DNA from: Bifidobacterium reuteri DSM 23975
Lineage (GTDB): Bacteria > Actinomycetota > Actinomycetes > Actinomycetales > Bifidobacteriaceae
DNA length: 64,000 bases
NCBI RefSeq assembly: GCF_000741695.1
Contig: NZ_JGZK01000010.1
Coordinates: forward strand, 1-64,000
Direction of reading: 5' to 3'
The position numbers and the translations under genes were made by a program. The stretch's first letter is position 1, and the number at the start of each line of letters is the position of its first letter. Shown piece by piece: positions 7,504 to 16,977 of this stretch. The notes beneath the pieces were generated by a model that saw only the letters and a program-made list of their open reading frames with translations, was not told the DNA's origin and searched no databases.

Positions 7504-10065
7504 CTACGCGCGCAGCAGCGGCTCGGCGACGGCCTGAATCACGGATTCGGGCATGTGGGAATCGTCGAACTCGTGGCCGGGATGGCTGCTCTTGGTGCTT
7601 TCCAGCGTATGCAGCGCATTGAGCGCACGAGCGCCGTCAGCCTTGATGAGCCGGTAGGCACGTTCCTTGGCCAGATAGTCGATCTGCGCGTTGTACAGCA
7701 CAGTGAACGCATCCTCAATCGCCGGATCGTCGGCGTACCGCAGTCCGTTCGTCGCGTGAATCGACACGGCCTGCGTGACCGGCGCATCCGCAACCGTGAC
7801 GGACAGGCTCAGCGTCTCGGCGTCGTACGACACATCCGGCACGACCTCAGCGCCACCAACCGTCACAATCAACTCGTCAGCGGCGACCGGCGCCACACCG
7901 GTGAACGTCACCGTCCACGTGCGCTGCTGCGGCACCGCCGCAACATTGCCGGCCACCGGGGCAATCTCGAACGCGTTCACCGCACCATCGGCCTCCCAGC
8001 GGAAGTCCATATGCGTCACCGCGAGCGCGGAATCCGACGGCTGCGCCTGGTTGGTGCCATCGTCCTCCTTGAGGTCGAACGCGCCGTTCGCGCCTGGGAA
8101 CACCGCAATCTCCAGATAGCGCGGATTATCCACGGAGTTGAGGCTGCCGTTGAGCTCCTCGTCAAGCGGCTGCAACGGCACGATGCCGCCGGCCTTCGCG
8201 AAGACCGGAATGCCATCGAGCCCACGCCACGCCTCGAACTTGCGGCCTTCGGCAGAGCCCGCCTCGTACCGACGTCCGGTGAAGAAGTCGAACCACGTGC
8301 CCTGCGGCAGCCACACATCGGTTTTCGCCAGCTGCACGTCGCGGTCGGACGGCGTCACAATCGGCGCGACGATCAGCTCGGTGCCGAAGCGGAACTCATG
8401 CTCCACCCCGTACGCGGTGACATTTTCCGGCGACTGCCAGTACATCGGCTCGACCAGCGGACGGCCCTCGGCGGCGGCACGCCAGTTCATCGTGTACAGA
8501 TACGGCAGCAGCTCGTGGCGCAGGCGCAGCGCGTCATCCATCGAGCATTCCGTCTCGGGATGGAAGTTCCACGGCTCCTTGCCGTTGAACGGCGAATCGG
8601 TCGAATGCAGGCGGTTGATCGGGCTGAACGCGCCGAGCTGATACCAGCGGGCCTCCAGCTCCTCGTCGCGGTAGCCGAACATGTGGCCGCCGATATCGTG
8701 GCTCCACCAGCCGTAGCCGATGTTCGATGCGGTAGCCGTGAAGTACGGCTGGAACTTCAGCGACTCCCACGTCACGACCGTATCCCCGGAGAATCCGACC
8801 GGGTAACGGTGCGAGCCCGGGCCGGCGTACCGTGAGAACGTGAGCGGCCAGCGCCCATCGCGTCCCGAATCGAGATAATGCATGTGGTTCAACATCCACA
8901 GCGGATCAAGACCCTTCTGGCGGGTCACACCGCCCTGTTGCCAGTCCAGCCACCAGAAATCGGTGCCCAGGGCTTCGAGCCCATGGTGCAGGTCGAAGTA
9001 CGCTTCCATGAATCGCGGACTGGTCAGATCAAACTCGACCGGCTCGCCGCCCGCCGGGTCAATGCCCATGTGTTCGGCGACTTTGGCATAGCCGTCTTCA
9101 AATGCTCGAACGCCGTCGCGCGGGTGGACGTTGAGCGTCGTGCGCAGTCCATGCTCGTGCAGGATGCGCTGGAATCGCTCGGGGTCGGGGAAGAATTCGC
9201 GGTTCCACGTGTATCCGGTCCATCCGGATCCATACTTCGGGTCGACATCGTCGACCAGATGCCAGTCCATGTCGATCACGGCCGTGGTGAACGGCAGGCC
9301 TTCCTGCTCGAAACGATCGACAAGCTCCAGATACTCGGCTTCCGTGTAACGGTGGTAGCGGCTCCACCAGTTGCCGAGCGCGAAGCGCGGCAGCAGCGGC
9401 GTCGGGCCGGTGAGCCTGTAGAAGTCCTGTACGGCCTCGATATACCGATGACCATAACCGAAGACATACAGATCCTTGCCGGGGTGCTCGCGCGGCATGA
9501 CCCACATGCCGAACGGGTTGGCCTCGCCCTTGACGGTGGCGGCTTCGGCGCCTTCGACGATCACGTTCGACGCGGAATCGTCGAGCACGGCCCAGCCGTC
9601 GCGGGAAATCACGCCGAGACCCAGTTCAATCTCGCCGTCGACCGCGTCCAGCGTACGCGCGGTGCCGCGCAGGTTGCCGTCCTGGGTTTCGCCGTAGTGC
9701 CACGTGTTCATCTGGGAATTCGCCACGCCTTTGACGACGATGCTCAGGCCTTCCTTGCTGAACGGCTGCATGTCATAGGTGAGGCGCAGCGCCGGCGTAT
9801 CGATGATGAGCAGCCCGTCGCGCTCGGTCTTCGTGAACTTCGGCGGAGTGGCGGTACCGTTCGCGCCATCCGCACCGTTCGCGCCATCCGACAACCAATC
9901 GCGATTGACGACCATTTGGGTGGCGTGGTCTTCGAACTTGCCGTCATCCTGCCATTCGAGGCGAACGAGCGATTCGGTGATGATACCGATGCGCCAACGG
10001 TCGCCTTGGATAACCGAGGCCGGGTTCATGCCCGGACGGGTGGCCAGCTGTGGAAAGGTGGACAT
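7504..10065 (-). CDS. GH31 alpha-glucosidase
   Basis: This 853-residue cytoplasmic enzyme (no signal peptide) belongs to glycoside hydrolase family 31. It has an N-terminal beta-sandwich, then the catalytic barrel with the nucleophile region FWWLDWQQGG (Asp374), the acid/base region GFSGDTVVTW (Asp428), and GYGWWSHDIGGHMFG. It should release glucose from alpha-glucosides taken up by the cell; exact linkage preference cannot be read. I chose the ATG at 10065 (MSTFPQLATRPG) because AAAGGAG lies just upstream, rather than the frame's far start at 10185. It lies next to a LacI gene and MalQ on the same strand, an alpha-glucan utilisation setting. Confidence 0.9.
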   Translation of the reverse strand: MSTFPQLATRPGMNPASVIQGDRWRIGIITESLVRLEWQDDGKFEDHATQMVVNRDWLSDGANGADGANGTATPPKFTKTERDGLLIIDTPALRLTYDMQPFSKEGLSIVVKGVANSQMNTWHYGETQDGNLRGTARTLDAVDGEIELGLGVISRDGWAVLDDSASNVIVEGAEAATVKGEANPFGMWVMPREHPGKDLYVFGYGHRYIEAVQDFYRLTGPTPLLPRFALGNWWSRYHRYTEAEYLELVDRFEQEGLPFTTAVIDMDWHLVDDVDPKYGSGWTGYTWNREFFPDPERFQRILHEHGLRTTLNVHPRDGVRAFEDGYAKVAEHMGIDPAGGEPVEFDLTSPRFMEAYFDLHHGLEALGTDFWWLDWQQGGVTRQKGLDPLWMLNHMHYLDSGRDGRWPLTFSRYAGPGSHRYPVGFSGDTVVTWESLKFQPYFTATASNIGYGWWSHDIGGHMFGYRDEELEARWYQLGAFSPINRLHSTDSPFNGKEPWNFHPETECSMDDALRLRHELLPYLYTMNWRAAAEGRPLVEPMYWQSPENVTAYGVEHEFRFGTELIVAPIVTPSDRDVQLAKTDVWLPQGTWFDFFTGRRYEAGSAEGRKFEAWRGLDGIPVFAKAGGIVPLQPLDEELNGSLNSVDNPRYLEIAVFPGANGAFDLKEDDGTNQAQPSDSALAVTHMDFRWEADGAVNAFEIAPVAGNVAAVPQQRTWTVTFTGVAPVAADELIVTVGGAEVVPDVSYDAETLSLSVTVADAPVTQAVSIHATNGLRYADDPAIEDAFTVLYNAQIDYLAKERAYRLIKADGARALNALHTLESTKSSHPGHEFDDSHMPESVIQAVAEPLLRA

Positions 10066-10225
10066 TGGTGTGCTCCTTTGCTTGTGTTGTTTTCCACGTT
10101 GTTGTTTGTAGTTGGCGTATCCATGAACCATCGCCGACGTGCGGGCCTCAGACATCGCGATGCGCTCCGTCATGGTCCTTTTCACGCGGATATGCTGTCA
10201 CCGACGGCGACACGCATCGGCGGCG

Positions 10226-11239
10226 TTACGCGGCGATGGCCGTGGTGTCGCGCAGCATCAGCTGCGGGGCAACGGTTTCAAATCGCGGTTCGGACAGGGG
10301 TCCTTCCATCGCGGCAAGCGCTTTGCGCGCGGCAATGGCGCCCAGGTCATTCGGGCGTTGCCGCAATGTGGTCAGGCCCATTTTGGCGCTGAAGGGGATA
10401 TCGTCGAAGCCAATTACTGACAGGTCACGCGGCACGCGCAGCCCATATTGCGGCAACCGGTACAGCACCGGAATCGCCATTTCGTCGGTCTGGAAGCAGA
10501 CTGCGGTGGGCGTGGGCGACATGGTGGTCAGCTGTGCGAGCGCCGCGCCAGTCGTATCCTCATGGCCGGAACAGCGAATCTGCTCAAGCGTGACGTCAGG
10601 ATGGGCCGCGGCGGCATCGATAAGGCCTTGCAGTCGGTTTTCCGCGCTGAAGCGCAGTTGACTGGTGTCATCCGGCGCGCCGTACACGTAGGCGATGTTG
10701 CGATGACCGAGCGAAATCAGGTGTTCGAAGGCCGTATGCATGCCCAGCTTGTCGTCAATGCACACCGCGCCGTCGAGTCCGATGGTGGACGGGGTGTTGA
10801 TGCCGATGAGCGGCACGTTCACGTCTTTCAGACGGCTGACCTCATCCGGGTCGATGTCGAACGAGCAGACGATGACCGCATCCACATTGCGACGCACCGG
10901 CAGTTCAGTGAAGAATTCATGCCGCTCCCGCGCGTTCGACAGACCATATACGGAGATGTCGTATCCGGCCGGGCCGAATACGGAGTTGAGCCCGCGGAAG
11001 ACATTGGCGTTGAACCAGACATCAATGGTATCGGCATGCAGCAGTGCGATGCGGAACGATTGGCCGGATTTCAATGCGGCTGCCGACCGGGAAACCTGAA
11101 AGTCGAGTTTTCGCGCGGCGGCGAGGACTCGGTCACGGGTCTTCGGCAGCACAAGGTCCGGCTTGGCGAAGGTTCGTGACACCGTTGACACGGATACGCC
11201 AGCCTCTTTCGCTACCGCTTGAATGCTCGCTTTTGTCAT
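10226..11239 (-). CDS. LacI-family regulator of the alpha-glucan locus
   Basis: The 337-residue protein has a LacI helix-turn-helix (IQAVAKEAGVSVSTVSRTFAKPDLV near residues 5-29) and a periplasmic-binding-protein-like effector domain ending GFDDIPFSAKMGLTTLRQ. I chose MTKASIQ at 11239, preceded by GAGGT, although MSEVAM at 11254 is possible. It lies between the GH31 gene and malQ. A palindrome-like GACAACGTTATC sits at 11281-11292 just upstream, and a related perfect inverted repeat lies before malQ, so it probably controls itself and malQ in response to a maltose-type sugar. Its recognition helix shares TVSR-x-FAKPD with the two LacI genes at 15623 and 18580. Confidence 0.9.
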   Translation of the reverse strand: MTKASIQAVAKEAGVSVSTVSRTFAKPDLVLPKTRDRVLAAARKLDFQVSRSAAALKSGQSFRIALLHADTIDVWFNANVFRGLNSVFGPAGYDISVYGLSNARERHEFFTELPVRRNVDAVIVCSFDIDPDEVSRLKDVNVPLIGINTPSTIGLDGAVCIDDKLGMHTAFEHLISLGHRNIAYVYGAPDDTSQLRFSAENRLQGLIDAAAAHPDVTLEQIRCSGHEDTTGAALAQLTTMSPTPTAVCFQTDEMAIPVLYRLPQYGLRVPRDLSVIGFDDIPFSAKMGLTTLRQRPNDLGAIAARKALAAMEGPLSEPRFETVAPQLMLRDTTAIAA

Positions 11240-11280
11240 GGCAACCTCGCTCATCAACAGTGGATAACAATCCCTCAAAA

Positions 11281-11292
11281 GACAACGTTATC
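11281..11292. promoter_or_regulatory. Candidate LacI operator upstream of the LacI gene
   Basis: GACAACGTTATC is a 12-base near-palindrome (one mismatched pair) centred on CG, placed about 40 bases before the LacI start. It shares the CGTTAT/ATAACG core with the site at 13904-13924. Binding is inferred. Confidence 0.5.
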
Positions 11293-11443
11293 ATACATGA
11301 GCGAGCAACATGCACGCCGATCTAAGCCACCTCATCATGCGGTGGGCGGGCGCAACCGCGCACCCACCCACCGCTCATCAGTAGCGCGTATTGTTGGCGC
11401 AATTACCGGCGACTGCCACGCGCGACGTCAGCGTTGGTATTTT

Positions 11444-11528
11444 GGCCCCCTCTGATGAGGGGGCTGGCAGCGTAGCTGACTGGGGGAGAGACGCAAAACC
11501 GAAACCTCAATTATTAGCGGGACAACCC
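11444..11528. repeat. CTCTCCCCCAGTC-family unit and degenerate CTAGTGG element end
   Basis: 11444-11491 is the reverse-strand copy of the CTCTCCCCCAGTC family. From 11504, CAATTATTAGCGGGACAACCC leads into CCACTAG at the malQ stop codon and resembles the terminal repeat of the element at 18336-18535. The malQ stop (TAG) appears to be supplied by this element end. Confidence 0.55.
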
Positions 11529-11529
11529 A

Positions 11530-13743
11530 CTAGCGTTCGCCGCGCATGACTGCGGACAACGACAGCACACGCGGATTGCTGAAGACCTCCTCGGTATGCA
11601 CGAGTCGGCCGTCGCCATCCACCAACGGTATCCGCCAATTGGGGTATTGATCGGACGTACCCGGCTGGTTCACCGTCGCGTGCTGGCCGGTGCCGTCCAC
11701 AATCGCCGCCTGACGCAATACCGAAGGCGTGGCCGTCAGCATACGATGCATCGCCTCGACGATCTCCTGCTCGTGCCCCGGCACATCGGCGGCGGCCGCG
11801 GCATCCAGCCATCCACCGGAGACCAACACGTCGAGCATCGCCTGGCGTTCGGCCGCCGCCGACGCGGCGAACTGCTCGACCGGCTCGGCCAATAGGTGCA
11901 GCCGCTCGCGCAATTGGACATGCTCGAACTCCAGATATCCGGCCGTCGGCGGCAGATCGTGAGTCGTGACGGACGCCAGCGCCTGACGGCGATAGTCACT
12001 CGGCGGCGCATATGGATCGCCCGCGTTCGGAGAGTTGTCGATGCGCGCGAACCAGGCCACATCAGTACCCAGCACACCATGGTCAGCCAGCACATGCCGC
12101 ACATACTCCGGCACCGTGCCCAGATCCTCGCCGATGACTAGGCCGTTCGCGCGCGTCGCTTCAATCGACAACACCGCGATCATGGTGCGATAGTTATACA
12201 TCACATACGCGCCGCCCTTCGCGCCCTTGCCCATGGGAATCCACCACAGGCGGAACAGGCCAAGCACGTGGTCGATGCGCACCGCGCCGGCATGAGCGAA
12301 CATGGAATGCACCATCTCGCGGTACACGCGGTATCCGGTCGCCTCGAGATAACGCGGGTTGAACGGCGGCTGGCCCCAATCCTGCCCCTGCTGGTTATAG
12401 AAATCAGGCGGGCAGCCGACCGTGACGGAACCGAGCGCGAAGCGTTCCGGGCTCCACCACACGTCAGCGCCGAGCGCGTGCACGCCCACGGCCATGTCCT
12501 GCATGAGGCCGAGCGCCATGCCATTGTCCTTTGCTGCCTGCTGCGCGGCAGCCACCTGTTCGTCGGCGATCCATTGCAGCCAGCGGTTGAACTCGAACAG
12601 ATCGTGATGGTCACGGATCAGTTCGGCGACTTCGGGCGACGTGCGGCCGGTGCGGCCGAACCACGAATCCGGCTCCCAAGGCGCGCCCCACACCTCGAAC
12701 GCGAGGCACCAGGCGGCGAACGCGTCAAGATCGGGTCCGGCCTGCTCCTTGAACCGCGAGAACGCGGCCTCGCGCTCGGGGGAGCGCGGATGGTCGAAGA
12801 TCACGCGCAGAGCCGGGCGCTTCGCGTTCCACGCGGCATTGATGTCCAATGGTTCGGGATCGTCGTTGCGTGCGGCGACCGATGCGTGCAGCGCGTCCAC
12901 GCGGGTGCGCTCATCGGCGGTCAACTCGGCGTATTCGGGGATGTTCTGCGGCCGGATGTACGTGACGTTGAGGAATCGGCGCGACTCCGGCAGGTACGGC
13001 GACGGTTCGAGCGGCGGCACCGGCGCGCCCGCGTGAATCGGATTGATCAGCATGAAATCGGCGTCTGTCTTCGCGCCGGCATCGGCGAGCAGCGTGGTAA
13101 GGTCACCGTAATCGCCCACGCCCCACGACTCGTGCGAGCGAATGGAATACAGCTGGGCCATCCAGCCCCAGCGCGGGTGTTCGGCCACGGTGGCCGGCAG
13201 CGGAATGCGGGCCGGGGCGACCATCAGCGTGGCCTCGTCCGTGCGGTCGCCGGCTGCGACCTGCAACGTGTGATAACCGATCGGCAAATCGTCCGGCAGG
13301 GCGAGGAATCGGTTTGTGGCGACATTGAGATCGGGCAGGATGTCGTTCTCGTCGCTGCGGCGAACGGTGCCGTCTTCCAGCGTGATCGTCGCCTCCGGCT
13401 CGTCGCCTGCCGCGCAATGCAAGGTGATGGTGGCCGGCTCGCCTGCGGTCGCGGTCAAGGTCGAGGACGGCAATATGCGATCGCTGGTCGCGGCATCGGC
13501 CGCGGCAAGGGATGCGTCGATCGCCTCCGGGCTGGTGGCGTCGACGCCGAGCGCGCCGAGCACATCGACCAGCACATCGTCGGCGATCTCGACATATGTG
13601 CCAAGCTGGTCGATGTATGACGTGGATACGCCACTCGCCTTGGCAAGGCGAATCAGCGGGCGTGCGAGACGTTCAAGGCTTTCGTTGTGTTCTGCGCCGT
13701 CGATGGACGTGGCGGTGATGGTGCTGCTGCTGGATGCCGTCAT
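11530..13743 (-). CDS. malQ: 4-alpha-glucanotransferase (amylomaltase, GH77)
   Basis: The 737-residue protein transfers alpha-1,4-glucan segments between maltodextrins and releases glucose. GH77 motifs are all present: PYLPESRRFLNVTYI, the nucleophile region AVRIDHVLGLFRLWW (Asp491), the acid/base region IGEDLGTVP (Glu539) and VTTHDLPPT. A roughly 160-residue N-terminal domain precedes the catalytic barrel, as in other bifidobacterial MalQ proteins. The ATG at 13743 has AAGGAG 5 bases upstream. The gene diverges from the sugar-binding lipoprotein at 14178, and a perfect 8+8 inverted repeat in the shared promoter suggests LacI control. Confidence 0.95.
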   Translation of the reverse strand: MTASSSSTITATSIDGAEHNESLERLARPLIRLAKASGVSTSYIDQLGTYVEIADDVLVDVLGALGVDATSPEAIDASLAAADAATSDRILPSSTLTATAGEPATITLHCAAGDEPEATITLEDGTVRRSDENDILPDLNVATNRFLALPDDLPIGYHTLQVAAGDRTDEATLMVAPARIPLPATVAEHPRWGWMAQLYSIRSHESWGVGDYGDLTTLLADAGAKTDADFMLINPIHAGAPVPPLEPSPYLPESRRFLNVTYIRPQNIPEYAELTADERTRVDALHASVAARNDDPEPLDINAAWNAKRPALRVIFDHPRSPEREAAFSRFKEQAGPDLDAFAAWCLAFEVWGAPWEPDSWFGRTGRTSPEVAELIRDHHDLFEFNRWLQWIADEQVAAAQQAAKDNGMALGLMQDMAVGVHALGADVWWSPERFALGSVTVGCPPDFYNQQGQDWGQPPFNPRYLEATGYRVYREMVHSMFAHAGAVRIDHVLGLFRLWWIPMGKGAKGGAYVMYNYRTMIAVLSIEATRANGLVIGEDLGTVPEYVRHVLADHGVLGTDVAWFARIDNSPNAGDPYAPPSDYRRQALASVTTHDLPPTAGYLEFEHVQLRERLHLLAEPVEQFAASAAAERQAMLDVLVSGGWLDAAAAADVPGHEQEIVEAMHRMLTATPSVLRQAAIVDGTGQHATVNQPGTSDQYPNWRIPLVDGDGRLVHTEEVFSNPRVLSLSAVMRGER

Positions 13744-14177
13744 TGGTGCTCCTTCTCCTTGCTGCGTGCGTTGTGCGAACGGTGCCGCGTGCGGATGCCG
13801 GCCGATGTGCGGTCGGATGGGTACTGCACACGTTTGCTTGACGTGCGACTCGTCGTTGGGTCGGGTCTGTTGAGGCTGTCAGGGACCGTCAGGACCGTTG
13901 CATGACGTTATCAACTATAACGTCGATTGACATCGTTTGCAAAGCGGCGAAACATGTTGCGCCTCAAACTGTTGAAAGTACTCGATTGTGTGAGCTGGAG
14001 GGCGTGTCGCGTCATTTACCTCCACCGTTTGCAATCCCCGGAAACCGCAAGAAATCGGGCATATTCTCGAACCGTTTTAATCGTTGAAAAATGAGGATGT
14101 ATAAGTTTGCAAAAAAATGTGTTATCTTAAGATTGGATGCGCGACAGGGACGCCGCGCAAGAGGAAAGGAACTCAGG
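13744..14177. other. Divergent promoter region between malQ and the binding-protein gene
   Basis: About 430 bases with no gene. It holds the inverted repeat at 13904-13924 and three TTTGCAA-type motifs (13936-13943, 14028-14034, 14106-14113) that resemble LacI half-sites. The last lies in the probable promoter of the binding-protein gene. Confidence 0.6.
13904..13924. promoter_or_regulatory. Perfect inverted repeat, candidate LacI operator for malQ
   Basis: GACGTTAT at 13904-13911 and ATAACGTC at 13917-13924 are perfect reverse complements separated by CAACT. The site is about 160 bases before malQ. The same core occurs before the LacI gene at 10226. The repeat is seen; the regulator is inferred. 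Confidence 0.6.
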
Positions 14178-15542
14178 ATGACATCGATGAGGAAAATCGT
14201 CGCTTCCGTGTCCGCGATTGCCCTGGGCATCGGCGCGTTTGCCGCTTGCGGCAACAGCACCACGACAAGCGACAGCGAAGGCAAAGTGTACATGCTCAAC
14301 AGCAAGCCGGAAGTCGTGGACCAGCTCCAAGAACTTGCCGAAGCATACACTGAGGAAACTGACGTGCAAGTCGATGTGCAGACTGCATCATCTGGCACGT
14401 ATGACACCACGCTGCTGTCCGAACTGGCCAAAGACAACGCGCCTACCATGTTCAGCACTGCCGGGTACGCGACCTTCGCGCGGTACAAGAAGTATCTCGC
14501 ACCGATTCAGGACTCCAAGGCATATCAACTGCTCAACGACGACGCCAAAGCCAACTCGCAGAAGATTGGCGACGATTCATACACCATCCCCTATGCAGTC
14601 GAATACTACGGCATCATCTACAACAAGAAGATCGTCAACGAATACGCCAAGAAAAGCTATGCAGTGATCAAATCAGCCGACGACATCACCAACTACGACG
14701 TGCTCAGCAAAGTCGTCGAGGACATGCAAAAGCACAAAGACGATCTCGGCATTCAAGCCGCGTTCGCGACACCCGGCCTTGAATCATCGGATACGTACCG
14801 CTTTTCCGCGCACATGACCCGTCCGCCGATCTTCTTCGAATATCGCGACAACGATACGACCTTCATGAAGGAAATCAAGGGCACGTACCTTGACAACTAC
14901 AAGAACCTGTTCGACCTCGAAATGAACAATTCGCCGACCGAGGCCAGCCTGCTCGGCTCGAAGAACTACGAGGACTGCACCTCCGAATTCGCATTGGGAG
15001 ACGTCGCATTCTATCCCAATGGCGTATGGTCGTACTCGCAGATCAAGGACAATGAGGTAGCAGACGAGGACCTCGGCATGCTCCCGTACTGGATGGGAAT
15101 CGACGGCGAGGAAGATTACGGCCCCTCCACCGTCTATGAAGCAACATGGGGCATCAACAAGAACGCCTCCAAAGCCGACCAGCAGGCATCGCTCGACTTC
15201 ATCGAATGGATGGTCACCTCGGACAAGGGCAAGGAGATCATGTCCAAGGAGATGGGCTTCGCCGTCCCCTTCACCACATTCGGAGATGACGACCAGCCGG
15301 ACAATCCGCTCGTCGCCGCAGCCAAAACGTGGGAAGACAAGGGCAAGAAGTACATGCGCAGCGTCGACGTCCCCGACCAGAACTGGCAGAACGGCATCGC
15401 CAATGCGCTGCTCGAATATGCACAAGGCACCGGTAAGTGGGATGGCGTGACGAGCGCAATCGTAGATGGCTGGAAGGCCGAGTGGGCGGCCAGCGAGAAG
15501 TCTCAGGGCATGCTGCCGGAACAGACGAAGTTCACGTGGTGA
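14178..15542 (+). CDS. ABC sugar transporter substrate-binding lipoprotein (copy 1)
   Basis: A 454-residue extracellular binding protein of the CUT1 sugar-transporter class. A lipoprotein signal peptide (MTSMRKIVASVSAIALGIGA then FAACG) ends at Cys about residue 23. The mature part starts KVYMLNSKPEVVDQLQELAEAY and has the usual two-lobed pattern (YTIPYAVEYYGIIYNKKIV, GDVAFYPNGVWSYSQI). ATG 14178 follows AAAGGAACTCAGG; an ATG at 14187 is also possible. It is a close paralogue of the gene at 16978. No permease or ATPase genes adjoin, so it must use membrane subunits encoded elsewhere. Context points to an alpha-glucoside or maltodextrin. Confidence 0.9.
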   Translation: MTSMRKIVASVSAIALGIGAFAACGNSTTTSDSEGKVYMLNSKPEVVDQLQELAEAYTEETDVQVDVQTASSGTYDTTLLSELAKDNAPTMFSTAGYATFARYKKYLAPIQDSKAYQLLNDDAKANSQKIGDDSYTIPYAVEYYGIIYNKKIVNEYAKKSYAVIKSADDITNYDVLSKVVEDMQKHKDDLGIQAAFATPGLESSDTYRFSAHMTRPPIFFEYRDNDTTFMKEIKGTYLDNYKNLFDLEMNNSPTEASLLGSKNYEDCTSEFALGDVAFYPNGVWSYSQIKDNEVADEDLGMLPYWMGIDGEEDYGPSTVYEATWGINKNASKADQQASLDFIEWMVTSDKGKEIMSKEMGFAVPFTTFGDDDQPDNPLVAAAKTWEDKGKKYMRSVDVPDQNWQNGIANALLEYAQGTGKWDGVTSAIVDGWKAEWAASEKSQGMLPEQTKFTW

Positions 15543-15577
15543 TGTAAACACGCTGAACCACTGCGGTTCAGCTCCGC

Positions 15578-15619
15578 AGTATTGTCCCTCCGTCGAATAC
15601 TCGCCGGAGGGACAATACT
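15578..15619. terminator. Bidirectional hairpin between convergent genes
   Basis: AGTATTGTCCCTCCG at 15578-15592 pairs perfectly with CGGAGGGACAATACT at 15605-15619 around a 12-base loop, followed by TTGTTA. It sits between the binding-protein stop (15542) and the LacI stop (15623). A smaller CTGAACC/GGTTCAG hairpin precedes it at 15553-15571. Confidence 0.75.
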
Positions 15620-15622
15620 TTG

Positions 15623-16696
15623 TTAGCGCCGAATCGGGTAGCCTGTGGTCAGACGCGGCATCAGCTCCAAATTCACGACGGTGTGACGATTGGTTTCATC
15701 GATTGCGCTCGATGCATCATGCTCGCGTTCGCCGGCAGAGGACTCTTGGACAGACTCGTCGCCAATAAAATCAAGTGTTCGGCGAGCCGCCAGAGTACCC
15801 AGACGGCGAGGGTCCTGACGCATAGTAGTCAACCCATACTGTGCCGAGTATGTCGCGTCGTCAAATCCCGCAAGCGAGATGCGGCCGGGAATGTCAATCC
15901 GGCGACGTTGCAGGGCGAATGCGAGCGGGAGCGCCCCCAAGTCCGCATAACAGCACAGTGCAGTCGGCATATCTTCGCCGAGATCGACAATCCGATCGGC
16001 GAGCTGTTCCATCGAAGAATCAGAACGCTCGTCAAAAAACAATTCCCGGGAGCGAATCGATGTGGATGCGCTGGCGCACGCATCACGGAAACCTAGCGCG
16101 CGAGCTTCGGCGCTGTGCGACAAACGCGTGGTGATAACCGGGCTGATATAAGCGATATCCGTATGCCCAAGGGAAATCAGATACTCGACCATTTGCCTCA
16201 TGCCGCCCCGGTCATCAATGCGAATGGATGCATCGCACACATTCGGCACAGGCGGATTGATGCCGATAATAGGCACCCCAACACTGCGAAGACGACGCGT
16301 TTCGTCTGCCTCGATAGCAAACGACGAGACAATGACCGCATCGGCATTGCGGCGTACTGGCAACGTCTCAAAAAAACTGCGGCGTTCCTCCGGTGTTTCA
16401 ATCTGATAGATGACAATGTCGTAGCCGGCTGTTGACAAGACCGCATTCAACCCGGAAAAAAGGCGGGAATTGAACCATGTGGCAATATCTTCGCTCACCA
16501 GCAGTGCAATACGGAACGAATGACCGGTTTTCATGGCAGTTGCCGAGCGAGAGATGGAGTAGTTGAGCGACTCTGCTGCCTCATATACGCGCTTGCGTGT
16601 TTTGGGGGATACAAGGTCCGGTTTGGCGAACGCACGCGACACCGTAGCAATGGAGACTCCGGCCTTGACGGCCACCTGTGCAATTCGGGCTTCCAT
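15623..16696 (-). CDS. LacI-family regulator (second of three related copies)
   Basis: The 357-residue protein has the LacI helix-turn-helix (IAQVAVKAGVSIATVSRAFAKPDLVSPKTR) near residues 5-34 and a sugar-binding core with GFDDATYSAQYGLTTMRQDP. MEARIAQ at 16696 is chosen because CAGGAG lies just upstream; the frame's start at 16768 has no such site. It is divergent from the binding-protein gene at 16978 and convergent with the paralogue at 14178, so it probably represses one or both. The C-terminus has an extra stretch of about 30 residues (ESSAGEREHDASSAIDETNR) not seen in its two relatives. Confidence 0.9.
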   Translation of the reverse strand: MEARIAQVAVKAGVSIATVSRAFAKPDLVSPKTRKRVYEAAESLNYSISRSATAMKTGHSFRIALLVSEDIATWFNSRLFSGLNAVLSTAGYDIVIYQIETPEERRSFFETLPVRRNADAVIVSSFAIEADETRRLRSVGVPIIGINPPVPNVCDASIRIDDRGGMRQMVEYLISLGHTDIAYISPVITTRLSHSAEARALGFRDACASASTSIRSRELFFDERSDSSMEQLADRIVDLGEDMPTALCCYADLGALPLAFALQRRRIDIPGRISLAGFDDATYSAQYGLTTMRQDPRRLGTLAARRTLDFIGDESVQESSAGEREHDASSAIDETNRHTVVNLELMPRLTTGYPIRR

Positions 16697-16847
16697 ATGG
16701 TCTCCTGTTACATACGGTCTCCTGCGGCTTCGTGCGGCGTTGACGCCGGTGCAGGAATGCGGCGTCACCGCGTCAGTTCACTAGTGTATCCACGATGCGC
16801 GGACGCTTGAAAACGGCATAAAACCGGTTCGACTCACCGAATGTAAA

Positions 16848-16879
16848 TGTTTGCAGAATAATGCGCTATACTGCAAACA
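16848..16879. promoter_or_regulatory. Inverted repeat in the LacI/binding-protein divergent promoter
   Basis: TGTTTGCAG (16848-16856) and CTGCAAACA (16871-16879) are perfect reverse complements with a 14-base spacer containing CTATA. TTTGCA motifs also occur before the paralogous gene at 14106. It is a plausible binding site of the LacI copies whose helices read TVSRAFAKPD. Confidence 0.55.
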
Positions 16880-16977
16880 ATGCAAATGATTCCAATATGA
16901 ATGAGTTTGCATCAAACATGACGGAGCACTGACGCTGCCGTCGAGGAGAACACACAGGAAGTCGTAAGGAGCATCCG

